Source: a virus. Taken from it: a stretch of 35,380 nt of DNA. The notes below the pieces were generated by a model. That model did no database searches. It was not told the origin of the DNA and saw only the letters and a program-made list of their open reading frames with translations. Positions 1 to 8,205 of the stretch are shown here, piece after piece (within the stretch, counting starts at the first letter, position 1; the number at the start of each line of letters is the position of its first letter). The translations under genes and the position numbers were made by a program. The DNA lies in the IMG/VR virus record IMGVR_UViG_3300029893_000041, positions 1 through 35,380 of that record; one strand, 5' to 3'.

Positions 1-44
1 GTCACGCGTGAGAATCCGCAGGTTCGAATTTGGGGGTTCTTGTC

Positions 45-536
45 ATGCCTCGCAAATCAGGCCCACCCAGAAAACCTACTAGCCTGCGCGTTCTCGAGGG
101 TAACCCATCGAAGCGCCCGCTTCCCAAGGGAGAGCCGAAGCCCGCGTCGGCCGTACCTGCACCACCTCTTTGGCTCGACGACCATGCCCGGGCTGAGTGG
201 GGTCGCATCGTCCCCGAGCTCAACGCACTGGGCCTGCTTTCCTGTCTCGACATGTCGTCCCTGGTTGGCTACGTGACCACGTGGTCTGAATTCGTCCAGG
301 CCGAGAGGGAAATCGCCGAGTATCGGGATGCCAACGGGGGGCGGATTACGTTTACAACACCGAATGGGGCCCTGCAACAGATTCCGGCGGTGGGCGTGAG
401 GAACAAAGCCGCTCGGCTACTCCTTGCGTTTGCCGCGGAGTTTGGCCTGTCACCGTCGGCCCGGGCGGCCATCGACATGAGCAAACTCGGGCAACCGAAG
501 GAAGACGAGATCGAGGGCCTGCTTTCCGGGTGTTGA
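45..536 (+). CDS. terS: Phage terminase small subunit (P27 family)
   Basis: This 163-residue protein would recognise phage DNA and hand it to the large terminase for packaging. Family recognition rests on the basic N-terminus (PRKSGPPRKPTSLRVLEGNP), followed by WLDDHARAEWGRIVPEL and a helical body ending in LLAFAAEFGLSPSAR, all typical of P27-type small terminases. The ATG at 45 was chosen over an upstream in-frame TTG at 30 because a GGGGG ribosome binding site lies at 32-36, correctly spaced for 45. It sits 7 bases before the large terminase gene, the usual pairing. The first 44 bases of the window hold no gene. Confidence 0.9.
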   Translation: MPRKSGPPRKPTSLRVLEGNPSKRPLPKGEPKPASAVPAPPLWLDDHARAEWGRIVPELNALGLLSCLDMSSLVGYVTTWSEFVQAEREIAEYRDANGGRITFTTPNGALQQIPAVGVRNKAARLLLAFAAEFGLSPSARAAIDMSKLGQPKEDEIEGLLSGC

Positions 537-543
537 TGCAACC

Positions 544-3060
544 ATGCCCTATGACGAGGCTAAGGCCGAGCAAGCCGTACGGTTCATCAGGCATTTGAGG
601 CACACACAGGGACGGCAGTTCGCAGGGCAGCCATTTAGCCTCCTCCCTTGGCAGGAGCACGAGGTAATCCGTCCGCTGTTCGGCACCGTCCGCGAGGACG
701 GGACGAGGCAGTACCGGACGTGCTATGTCGAGGTGCCCAAGAAGAACGGTAAGGCCCTAGCGCTTGATACACCAATTCCGACGCCCGCCGGTTGGACAAC
801 GATGGGCGAACTCCGGCCGGGTGACGAGGTGTTCGACGAGTTCGGACGGCCCTGTCGGGTAATTGCCGCGACGGAGCCCATGCTCGGTCGGTCGTGTTAT
901 GCGGTCACCTTCTGTGATGGCGTGACAATTATAGCCGATGCAGAGCATGGATGGCTTACACAGACCCAGATACCCTACAAAGTTGTGGCTATCAGAACAA
1001 CACACGAAATCGCCCAGCGGGTACGTGTGAATCCTGCAAACCCTGCTTCGGGATTCAATCACAAGATACCATTGGCGCCTGCCGTGCTTGACCTACCTGA
1101 GGCCGAACTACCAGTAGACCCTTACGTGCTGGGGGTCTGGCTTGGGGATGGGCGGCATGACTGTGCTCAGATAGCAGTGGGCGATGGTGATGTAGCTACA
1201 AATCCGTCGCTACAGGAGCAACTCCGGGACCTTGGCGTTCTGGGCAGAAAACATATTCCTCCCGCATATCTGAGGGCTTCGCCGAAGCAACGTTTCGTGT
1301 TGCTCCAGGGCCTCATGGATACCGATGGATACGTGTCTGCGGCGGGTCAATGTGAGTTCACTACAACGAGTCCGGCTCTGCGTGACGGTGTTGTAGAGCT
1401 TCTGCGATCACTAGGTTTTAAGCCATACATTGGAACAGCGCGGGCTAGTCTGAACGGAAAAGACTGCGGGGAGAAGTACCGAGTTAGCTTCTTCGCCTTC
1501 AGTGATACCCCCGTTTTCCGCCTGGAACGAAAAAGAAAAAGGCAGAAAGCCAGGCCGAAACGTCGACCGCGTTCATTGACCCGCGTGATCACCAAAGTCG
1601 AGCCAGTTCCATCCGTGCCCGTCCGGTGTATCCAGGTCGACAATCTGTCGGGGCTGTTCCTAGCAGGCCCAAACATGGTGGTCACCCACAACAGCGAGCT
1701 GGCGGCGGCCGTCGTACTCAAGCTCCTGTGTGCCGACGGCGAGACGGGAGCCGAGGTCTACGGGGCGGCCGCGGATAGGTCGCAGGCGAGCAAAGTGTTC
1801 GACGCCGCGGCTCAGATGGTGAGGCAGAGCCCGGCGCTGTCGGCCCGGTGCCGCATCGTGGAGTCGACGAAGCGCATTGTCTACCGGCCGACTGCGTCGG
1901 TCTTCAGGGCCCTCTCGGCCGACGTGAAGACCAAGCACGGCATGAACATTCACGGGGTCGTCGCCGACGAACTCCACGCCTGGGAGGGGCGACGGGGGAG
2001 GGCTCTCTGGTCGGTCCTGACCCAGGGCGCGACGGCCGCGAGGCTACAGCCGCTCACGTTCATCATCACGACGGCCGGCAACACCCGGAACTCGGTGTGC
2101 TGGGAGGTCCACGAGTACGCCCGGAAGGTCAAGATGTTCCGCGACGGCAAGCCGGGAGGTATCGATGATCCGACGTTTCTGCCCGTCCTCTATGGGCTCG
2201 ACGAGACGGACGACTGGCACGACGAGGCAAACTGGGCCAAAGCGAACCCTTCGCTCGGCCATACTCTTACTCTGGAGGCCCTCCGATCCGAGTATCGGCG
2301 CGTGCGAGAGATACCGAGCCTGCAGAACGACTTCCGCCAGCTTCGGCTGAACCAATGGGTCTCCCAGGTGACTCGCTTTCTTCCGATGGACCTCTGGAAC
2401 GCGACGGCTGGCAGGGTCATGCCCGCCAGGCTCGTGGGTCGCACGTGCTATGCTGGCCTGGACCTTGCCTCGACAACCGATGTGGCCGCACTGGTTCTGG
2501 TGTTTCCGATGGATGATGGGACCTACCAGGTCCTCCCGTACTTCTGGATACCCGGAGACAACATCAAAGCCAAGAGCGCGAAGGACAATGCGAGCTATGA
2601 GGTCTGGGTGGACCAGGGCTACATCGAGGCTACCGAGGGCGACTACATCGACTACGAGGCCATCAGACGGACCCTCGAGGAGCTGAGCGAACTCTATCGC
2701 ATCGCCGAGGTGGCCTACGACGACTGGGGGAGCCCCCAATTGGTCCAGCAGCTCCAGCACGCTGGGTTCACGGTCAAACCGGTGCGCCAAGGCTATAGGT
2801 CCCTGTCGCCCCCGACGAAGGAGCTAATGACCCTCGTCGTCTCCAGAAGGCTCGTCCACGGTGCGAATCCCGTCCTGGACTGGATGGCCGACAACCTTGT
2901 GGTCGAGCGCGACGCGGCTGGCAACGTCAAGCCGAGCAAGGAGAAGGCGAGCCAGAAAATTGACGGCATGGTTGCTCTCATCATGGCACTTGACATGGCG
3001 CTCCGGAACGAGGGGACCGGCCGGGCGCACTACGAGGACCACGACATTCTGGTGGGGTGA
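544..3060 (+). CDS. terL: Phage terminase large subunit, interrupted by an in-frame intein
   Basis: ATPase-nuclease motor that packages DNA into the prohead and cuts concatemers. The reading frame is 838 codons; removing the intein (residues 71-383) leaves 525 residues, a normal length for an HK97-type large terminase. The rejoined Walker A reads VPKKNGK/SELAAA, Walker B is VVADELHAW (D475, E476), and the RNase H-like nuclease begins at YAGLDLAST (D640) and includes KIDGMVALIMAL (D807). The intein sits exactly between Lys70 and Ser384 of the P-loop, so unspliced protein should be unable to bind ATP. The flanking host frame is more GC-rich than the intein. Downstream genes follow directly. Confidence 0.95.
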   Translation: MPYDEAKAEQAVRFIRHLRHTQGRQFAGQPFSLLPWQEHEVIRPLFGTVREDGTRQYRTCYVEVPKKNGKALALDTPIPTPAGWTTMGELRPGDEVFDEFGRPCRVIAATEPMLGRSCYAVTFCDGVTIIADAEHGWLTQTQIPYKVVAIRTTHEIAQRVRVNPANPASGFNHKIPLAPAVLDLPEAELPVDPYVLGVWLGDGRHDCAQIAVGDGDVATNPSLQEQLRDLGVLGRKHIPPAYLRASPKQRFVLLQGLMDTDGYVSAAGQCEFTTTSPALRDGVVELLRSLGFKPYIGTARASLNGKDCGEKYRVSFFAFSDTPVFRLERKRKRQKARPKRRPRSLTRVITKVEPVPSVPVRCIQVDNLSGLFLAGPNMVVTHNSELAAAVVLKLLCADGETGAEVYGAAADRSQASKVFDAAAQMVRQSPALSARCRIVESTKRIVYRPTASVFRALSADVKTKHGMNIHGVVADELHAWEGRRGRALWSVLTQGATAARLQPLTFIITTAGNTRNSVCWEVHEYARKVKMFRDGKPGGIDDPTFLPVLYGLDETDDWHDEANWAKANPSLGHTLTLEALRSEYRRVREIPSLQNDFRQLRLNQWVSQVTRFLPMDLWNATAGRVMPARLVGRTCYAGLDLASTTDVAALVLVFPMDDGTYQVLPYFWIPGDNIKAKSAKDNASYEVWVDQGYIEATEGDYIDYEAIRRTLEELSELYRIAEVAYDDWGSPQLVQQLQHAGFTVKPVRQGYRSLSPPTKELMTLVVSRRLVHGANPVLDWMADNLVVERDAAGNVKPSKEKASQKIDGMVALIMALDMALRNEGTGRAHYEDHDILVG
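754..1692 (+). mobile_element. Class 3 (WCT-type) intein with LAGLIDADG homing endonuclease domain, inserted in terL
   Basis: In-frame segment of 313 codons that starts at Ala71 and ends VVTHN, followed by Ser384 as the +1 extein residue. Ala at position 1 means there is no N-terminal Cys/Ser nucleophile. The three residues that define class 3 inteins are all visible: Trp137 in block B (AEHGW, with His135), Cys362 in block F (VRCIQVDN) and Thr381 in block G (VVTHN). Two LAGLIDADG motifs, LGVWLGDG (196-203) and LLQGLMDTDG (253-262), indicate an apparently intact homing endonuclease. A Lys/Arg-rich stretch follows (about 325-345). The segment is visibly richer in A and T than its flanks, consistent with horizontal arrival. 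Confidence 0.92.
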
Positions 3061-3275
3061 TGGGGTTGAAGGGTTTGGCGAGGGCCTCGGCGAGCCGTAT
3101 CAGAGCAGTGCTCCGGCGGGTCTGGGCGAGCGTGGACAGGGGCGACGTCGGCCAGCTCATCGGCCTCGGGCTCGTCTTCTGGGGCCTCTGGCTCCGGGAT
3201 CCCTGGCTTGCCCCGCTGGTCGTCGGAAGCCTGGTCTACCTGACGCACCTTTTCAGCGCCGACCCTCGCCGTTAG
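3060..3275 (+). CDS. Small membrane protein, unknown function
   Basis: 71-residue protein translated through a TGATG overlap with terL; an alternative GTG lies one codon earlier at 3057. The N-terminal 25 residues are basic (RASASRIRAVLRR). Two hydrophobic stretches follow, GQLIGLGLVFWGLWL (about 31-45) and APLVVGSLVYLTHLF (about 51-65), separated by a short charged WLRDPWL turn, so it is likely a membrane hairpin. It sits between terminase and portal, where many siphoviruses carry a small uncharacterised gene. No family is recognised. A ribosome binding site is provided by the G-rich end of terL. Confidence 0.7.
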   Translation: MGLKGLARASASRIRAVLRRVWASVDRGDVGQLIGLGLVFWGLWLRDPWLAPLVVGSLVYLTHLFSADPRR

Positions 3276-3288
3276 GAGTCGTTGAGCC

Positions 3289-4959
3289 GTGGCTCTTCTC
3301 CCTCGTTTCTCGGCCCGCTCGTGGCAACCGTGGACCCTGTCGGACGTAGACGACTGGCTCTCGCGGCTCCTTGTGGGCGGCGGGACCTCGAAGGCGGGGG
3401 CCAGCGTCAGCGAGGACACGGCCCTGACGCTCTCCGGCGTCTACGCCTGCGTCCGGGTCCTATCCGGCACCATCGCCTCTCTGCCGTTCATCGTCCTCCG
3501 CCGCCGGCCGGAGGGGGGGAAGGAGCGCGCCCCCGACCACCACCTCTATCCGCTCCTGCACGACCGAGCGAGCGACGAGATGACGGCGTTCGAGTATCGC
3601 GAGACGACCATGGTGCACTTGCTGCTCTGGGGGAACGCCTACACGTTCAAGGTTCATGACCGCCTTGGCCGAGTCGCAGCCCTTTACCCCATTCACCCGG
3701 CTCGGGTGGCGGTGGCCCGGCCGGTTCCGGGTGAGCCCCTCGAGTACCGGGTGCGGATGAGCGACGGAACCGAGCGGGTCTATGGCCCGCGGAACATCAT
3801 GCATCTCAGGCTCATGTCGACCGACGGGATGGTCGGGCGCTCGGTCATCTCTCTGGCCCGCGAGGACTGCGGGCTCGCACTGGCCGAAAGGGAGTTTGGG
3901 GCGCGCTGGTTCGGCGAAGGCGCCCACCCGTCGGGCATCATCGAGCACGAGGCGACACTGAGCCCGGAGGCTCGTCGGGAGTTCAAGGAGGAAGTGCGGC
4001 GCAAATACGCCGGCCTTGGCAAGTCGCACGGCCTCATGGTTCTGGAGAAGGGATTGAAGTTCCACCCGGTCACCGTGCCCCCCGAGGACAGCCAATTTCT
4101 CGAGTCCCGGAAGTTCAGCCTCAGCGAGATATGCCGCTGGTTCCGCGTTCCGGCGCACCTGGTGAACGACCTGGACCGTGCGACGAACAACAACGTCGAG
4201 GAGCTCAACCGCGATTTTGTCCGGTATGTGGTGCGTGAGCACTGCGTCCGTCTGGAACAGGCCGTCCTGCACTCCCTCTTCCCGGAGGCAGACCGGGCGA
4301 GCTATTTTGCCGAGTTCAACCTCGACGGCATCCTCAGGGGCGACCCCAAAGCTAGGGCCGAGGTCTTCGCCATCATGTGGGAACACGGAGCGCTGACCAG
4401 CAACGAGTGGCGCGGCAAGGAGAACCTAAACCCCCTCGGCTCCGCGGCCGACACGACTTTCCTCCCGCTCAACATGGCCCCTGCGGATAGGGTGGCTTCC
4501 GGGGAGGCCCTGGCCGATAAGGACGTCAAGGGCCCAGGGGACGTGAACCGCTCCCGGGCCCGCGAGGCGTTCCGGGTCCTCCTAGAGGCCGAGGCCCGTC
4601 GGGTGCTCCGCCGGGAAGAGCAGGACGTATGCGCTGCGGTGAAGCGCTTCGCCGCGGACCCTGTTGCTCTCGAGGCCCGTGTGGAGGCGATCGCTGCCGA
4701 CATCCGCCGCTTCGCCGCAGAAAACGTAGGTCGCGTCGCTCGCGCGGCCGCCCGGGCTTTGGGCGTGCGGCCGGAGCCTGACATCCTCGCTTTGCTGGAG
4801 AGCCAGGCTACACTCCAGAAGGGCGGCGTTATTGCCCTGCTCGCCACGCCCGACCCCCTCGCCGCCCTTGACCGCCACTACGAGGCCCGCCGCTGTAGCT
4901 GGCCGGCCGAGCTTGCCGATAGCATCCTTAACGCTCTCGATTACGTGGAGGTGCGCTAA
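3289..4959 (+). CDS. Phage portal protein (HK97 family)
   Basis: Forms the dodecameric ring at the capsid vertex through which DNA enters and leaves. The 556-residue sequence carries typical HK97 portal landmarks: VYACVRVLSGTIASLPF near the N-terminus, LLLWGNAYTFKV, ALYPIHPARV, and the clip/stem region EICRWFRVPAHLVND followed by NNVEELNRDFVRYVV. The C-terminal 130 or so residues are a charged, alanine-rich helical extension beyond the conserved core. The GTG start at 3289 has AGGAG at 3274-3278. The gene is followed after two bases by the prohead protease, the usual order. Confidence 0.94.
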   Translation: MALLPRFSARSWQPWTLSDVDDWLSRLLVGGGTSKAGASVSEDTALTLSGVYACVRVLSGTIASLPFIVLRRRPEGGKERAPDHHLYPLLHDRASDEMTAFEYRETTMVHLLLWGNAYTFKVHDRLGRVAALYPIHPARVAVARPVPGEPLEYRVRMSDGTERVYGPRNIMHLRLMSTDGMVGRSVISLAREDCGLALAEREFGARWFGEGAHPSGIIEHEATLSPEARREFKEEVRRKYAGLGKSHGLMVLEKGLKFHPVTVPPEDSQFLESRKFSLSEICRWFRVPAHLVNDLDRATNNNVEELNRDFVRYVVREHCVRLEQAVLHSLFPEADRASYFAEFNLDGILRGDPKARAEVFAIMWEHGALTSNEWRGKENLNPLGSAADTTFLPLNMAPADRVASGEALADKDVKGPGDVNRSRAREAFRVLLEAEARRVLRREEQDVCAAVKRFAADPVALEARVEAIAADIRRFAAENVGRVARAAARALGVRPEPDILALLESQATLQKGGVIALLATPDPLAALDRHYEARRCSWPAELADSILNALDYVEVR

Positions 4960-4961
4960 CG

Positions 4962-6146
4962 ATGAAAGCCCGTGGCGCCGTCAAGCCGCACAAGACCGAT
5001 GTCACCGACGAACCCTGGGACGCCGGGGAAAACGTGAAGTGCATCCCCGCCGACGCCGATGAGGCCATCCTGAGGGCGGTATTTGCTTGGATTCCGGACG
5101 GAGACTCGCCCTCGAAATCGGACTGCAAGTTCCCGCATCACATGGTGTCGGAGGACGGCAAGCCCGGTGCCGCCAACCTCGCCGCGCTGGCAAACGGGTT
5201 CGCCCGGCTGGACCAGTCCGACCTCAGCGGCAAGGACCGGGACGGCGTCTATGCGCACCTAGCAAAGCATTACCAGGACGCCGGGAGGGAACCGCCGGAG
5301 AGGGCTCTTGTCGCCGATGTTCTGACCTCGGCAGAGAACGGCCGCGGCGCTAGGGGCAATCGGAAACGCGAGTGCCGCACGCAGGTCTTTCCGGCGGAGT
5401 TCCGTGTCGAAAGGCGCGCCAGTGGGCGTGCGCTCATCGTCGGCCACGCCGCCGTCTTCGACACGCCCACCGAATTCTGGTGGGGCGACCAGGAGAAAAT
5501 CCGGGGCGGAGCGTTCAAGAAGACTATCAGGGAGAGCGATATCCGCGCGCTGTTCAACCATGACCCCAATTTCGTCCTCGGCCGCAACAGGGCGGGGACT
5601 CTTCGGCTCTGGGAGGACGAGACCGGGCTCGCCGTAGAGATCGATGCACCCGACACCCAGACTATCGCCGACCTCGTGCTATCCCCGATGGAGCGCGGCG
5701 ACATTGACCAAATGTCCTTCTCCTTCGAGGTCATCAAGCAGGAATTCGAGGACATCGGCGACGGGAGGGTACTGAGAACTCTGGTTGAGGTCAAACTCTG
5801 GGATGTTGCGGTCGTGACGTTCCCGCAGTACCCCGAGACCGACGCCGAGGTTCTGCGCTCGATGTTCGCCCGGGCCGGGGTCGACCACCGCTTAATGCCC
5901 ATCCTGCTGCGCTCTAGGTCCGGAGCCCCCCTGACCGACGAGGAGCGTGACATACTGACGGCCACCCGCGCCGCCCTAGACAGCCTCATCCCCGCCGCCG
6001 AGCCGGCTCCCGGAGGGGGCCACTCGCCGGAGGAGCCCGTAAAGGGGACACTGGTGGACCAGCCGTCCCTGAAACGCCAAAGGGAGATAGGCATCGAAAG
6101 GGAGCGCTTGGCACTCAGGCGCCGCCATAGGCGCCTGACCGCGTAA
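4962..6146 (+). CDS. HK97-type prohead protease with N-terminal extension
   Basis: Serine protease that matures the prohead by trimming capsid and scaffold. The protease core spans about residues 140-300, with the expected His200 in IRALFNHDP and Ser252 in DQMSFSFEV, then a conserved VKLWDVAVVTFPQYP segment. An extra domain of about 110 residues precedes it, with a KFPHH motif (56-60) and FARLDQSDLSGKDRDGVYAHL; its function is not known to me. The C-terminus is basic and may act as a scaffold-like tail. ATG at 4962 has GGAGGTG just upstream. The 394-residue length is long for the family because of the extension. Confidence 0.92.
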   Translation: MKARGAVKPHKTDVTDEPWDAGENVKCIPADADEAILRAVFAWIPDGDSPSKSDCKFPHHMVSEDGKPGAANLAALANGFARLDQSDLSGKDRDGVYAHLAKHYQDAGREPPERALVADVLTSAENGRGARGNRKRECRTQVFPAEFRVERRASGRALIVGHAAVFDTPTEFWWGDQEKIRGGAFKKTIRESDIRALFNHDPNFVLGRNRAGTLRLWEDETGLAVEIDAPDTQTIADLVLSPMERGDIDQMSFSFEVIKQEFEDIGDGRVLRTLVEVKLWDVAVVTFPQYPETDAEVLRSMFARAGVDHRLMPILLRSRSGAPLTDEERDILTATRAALDSLIPAAEPAPGGGHSPEEPVKGTLVDQPSLKRQREIGIERERLALRRRHRRLTA

Positions 6147-6174
6147 CAACACCGCGCGCATAGTACGCAACCGG

Positions 6175-6208
6175 ACCCGCCCGGGAGGACCGTGGCGGGT
6201 TTTGTGTT
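6175..6208 (+). terminator. Hairpin with short T-rich tail between protease and capsid genes
   Basis: ACCCGCC (6175-6181) pairs with GGCGGGT (6194-6200), a 7-bp stem with a 12-base loop, followed by TTTGTGTT. It may be a weak or partial terminator, or an mRNA-end stabiliser that adjusts capsid gene expression. No termination assay can be inferred from sequence. Confidence 0.4.
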
Positions 6209-6232
6209 GCCGCCGAAAGGAGCAGAAACACG

Positions 6233-7525
6233 ATGGACCTGGAGAAACTCTACGCTGAACTAGAGCGGGCTCTCGACGATATGGAGTCCGCTATGGCCGT
6301 GGACAACGGCGAGGCTTACGAGGCCGCAGAGAGGCGGAAAAACGACCTCAAGCGCAAGATTGCCCAGGCCGAGGAGCTTGCGGCCGAGCGCCAGGCGCTC
6401 CGCGCGCCAGCCGAATCGCCCCCGCTCGAGTCCGGCCCGGCCGCTTCGGTGCAGCAGGTCGGGGAGCAGCGCCTGTTTTCCAGCCTCGGCGAACAGCTTC
6501 GAGCCGGCATCGAGGTCTACCGGACGAAGGGCCGTAAGCGGGACAGGCGCCTCGACCTCGTCGAGGAGCGAGCGGCTTCCGGCCTGTCCGAGGCCGTACC
6601 CGCGGATGGCGGCTTCCTCCTCGAACCCCAGATCGCTGCGGAGCTCGTAACACCCGTTTACGAGCGGGCCGTTTTCGCCGGTCGGTGCCGCCGCATCCCC
6701 ATCGGCCCCGATAGGTCCAGCCTCAAGATCAACGCGGTAGACGAGACCTCCCGGGCGACGGGCTCCCGCTGGGGTGGGGTGCGGGGCTACTGGGAAAACG
6801 AGGCCGATCTCATCACGGCCTCAAAGCCGAAGTTCTACCAGCTGGAAATCCCCGTGAACAAGCTCACCGGTGCCTGCTACCTCACCGACGAGCTTCTCAG
6901 CGACCTGCCGGCCCTGGAGGCCGTCGTCCGCGAGGCATTCGCCGATGAGTTTTCCTTCCTCCTCGACGATGCCATCTTCCGCGGCGGAGGCGCTGGGCAG
7001 CCGCTAGGCTTCACGGCGGCTAAATGCCTGGTAACCCAGGCAAAGGAGAGCGGCCAGGCGGCCGACTCCATCGTCGCCGAGAACGTCATCAAGATGTGGA
7101 GCCGCCTCATTCCAAGGGGTCAGGCGAACGCCGTCTGGTACATCAACCCCGAGGCCTTGCCGCAGCTCCACACCATGAGCCTCGCCGTGGGCACCGCGGG
7201 AATCCCGGTCTACATGCCGGCGAACGGGCTCGCGGGTAGCCCGTACGGGACCCTCATGGGGCGGCCGGTCATCCCGACCGAAATCTGCTCGGCCCTCGGG
7301 GACCTGGGCGACATCGTCCTTGTGGACATGTCGCAGTACATCCTCGTCCCCAAGGGGAGCGGCATCCAGACCGCCATCTCGCCGCACGTGCGGTTCCTCT
7401 ACGACGAATCGGTGCTGCGGTTCATCATGCGCATCGGTGGGCAGCCTGCATGGAAGTCGACGCTCACCCCGTATAAGGGTGCGAGCACGCTGTCGCCGTT
7501 CGTTGCCCTGGCTGCTCGGGAGTAG
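6233..7525 (+). CDS. Major capsid protein (HK97 fold)
   Basis: Builds the icosahedral shell. The 430-residue sequence starts with a charged coiled-coil of about 65 residues (LEKLYAELERALDDMESAM), the delta/scaffold domain that the prohead protease would remove. The shell domain begins near ASGLSEAVPADGGFLLEPQIAAELV. Family features seen are VNKLTGACYLTDELLSD, DDAIFRGGGAGQPLGF, WYINPEALPQL, GRPVIPTEICSALGDLGDIVLVDMS and the terminal LRFIMRIGGQPAW. ATG at 6233 follows AAAGGAG with good spacing. It sits directly after its protease and before the decoration genes; a strong hairpin follows the stop. Confidence 0.96.
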   Translation: MDLEKLYAELERALDDMESAMAVDNGEAYEAAERRKNDLKRKIAQAEELAAERQALRAPAESPPLESGPAASVQQVGEQRLFSSLGEQLRAGIEVYRTKGRKRDRRLDLVEERAASGLSEAVPADGGFLLEPQIAAELVTPVYERAVFAGRCRRIPIGPDRSSLKINAVDETSRATGSRWGGVRGYWENEADLITASKPKFYQLEIPVNKLTGACYLTDELLSDLPALEAVVREAFADEFSFLLDDAIFRGGGAGQPLGFTAAKCLVTQAKESGQAADSIVAENVIKMWSRLIPRGQANAVWYINPEALPQLHTMSLAVGTAGIPVYMPANGLAGSPYGTLMGRPVIPTEICSALGDLGDIVLVDMSQYILVPKGSGIQTAISPHVRFLYDESVLRFIMRIGGQPAWKSTLTPYKGASTLSPFVALAARE

Positions 7526-7542
7526 CTCGAGGCTCGCCGTTT

Positions 7543-7577
7543 GACCCGGGCCCTCTTCTCGAAAGAGGGCCCGGGTC
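7543..7577 (+). terminator. Strong perfect hairpin after the major capsid gene
   Basis: A 15-bp perfect stem (7543-7557 with 7563-7577; arm GACCCGGGCCCTCTT) encloses a 5-base loop. No T-run follows, so it is not a canonical intrinsic terminator. It more likely protects the 3' end of capsid mRNA or causes partial attenuation before the next gene. Confidence 0.6.
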
Positions 7578-7612
7578 GGCGCTTAAATGACAGTGAGGGA
7601 GGCACGCTAGAG

Positions 7613-8080
7613 ATGACCAGGTTCTACACCGCCCAGCAGGGTCACGTCGTGAACATCCTGCCGCCGGTTGACATCAACGGGGGTGCGAACACCGACGTCT
7701 TCTCGATGAAGGAGTATGGCCACGCGACCATCATCATCCAGCTCGGGGTGACCGGTGCGGCCTCGACCGTTACGGTCTATGAGTGCGACGACTTCACCCC
7801 GTCGAACGCGACGGCCATTGCATTCAACTACTTCGCCGAGACCGCGTCTGGCGGGGACACCCTGTCGGCCCTGACGGCGGCGACGACCGCCGGGTTTGCC
7901 ACTTCGACAAACGACAACATCATGTACGTCATCGAGCTCGATGCTGCAGAGCTCTCGGATGGCTACCCGTGTGTCCAGGTCCGTTTCTCGAACCCAGGGG
8001 CCTCGACGATCGTGTCGGCCGTCGCCGTCCTGTCGGGTGCGAGGTACGCGTCCGACCAGTCCGCCACGGTGATTGCGTAG
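7613..8080 (+). CDS. Putative head decoration/structural protein
   Basis: 155-residue protein with no catalytic motifs. It is rich in Thr, Ala and Val in alternating patterns (GHATIIIQLGVTGAASTVTVYE; CVQVRFSNPGASTIVSAVAVL), suggesting an all-beta fold. Its position between the major capsid gene and a second structural gene, bracketed by GC-rich hairpins, fits an abundant head decoration or head-fibre protein. ATG at 7613 has GAGGGAGG at 7595-7602; the in-frame TTG at 7541 lies inside the preceding hairpin and is unlikely. The function is inferred from context only. Confidence 0.75.
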   Translation: MTRFYTAQQGHVVNILPPVDINGGANTDVFSMKEYGHATIIIQLGVTGAASTVTVYECDDFTPSNATAIAFNYFAETASGGDTLSALTAATTAGFATSTNDNIMYVIELDAAELSDGYPCVQVRFSNPGASTIVSAVAVLSGARYASDQSATVIA

Positions 8081-8099
8081 TTAGGTCGACCTGAGTAAA

Positions 8100-8131
8100 G
8101 CGCCCCGGTCGCCTGCGGGTGGCCGGGGCGC
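8100..8131 (+). terminator. GC-rich hairpin between the two decoration genes
   Basis: GCGCCCCGG (8100-8108) pairs perfectly with CCGGGGCGC (8123-8131) across a 14-base loop. There is no T-tract. It resembles the hairpins after the capsid and tube genes, so it is probably an mRNA stability or attenuation element rather than a full stop. Confidence 0.5.
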
Positions 8132-8205
8132 CTGACTTCCGGAAAGCCCGGCGCGGAACCACCGCGACAGCACGGCCAACGTGCATGGCGAGAGGAGATG
8201 CCTAG

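Noticed and set aside
15-40. GGTTCGAATT resembling a tRNA T-loop at the window start
   Set aside because: Flanking bases do not form a T-stem and no acceptor or CCA follows; the terS gene begins immediately after.
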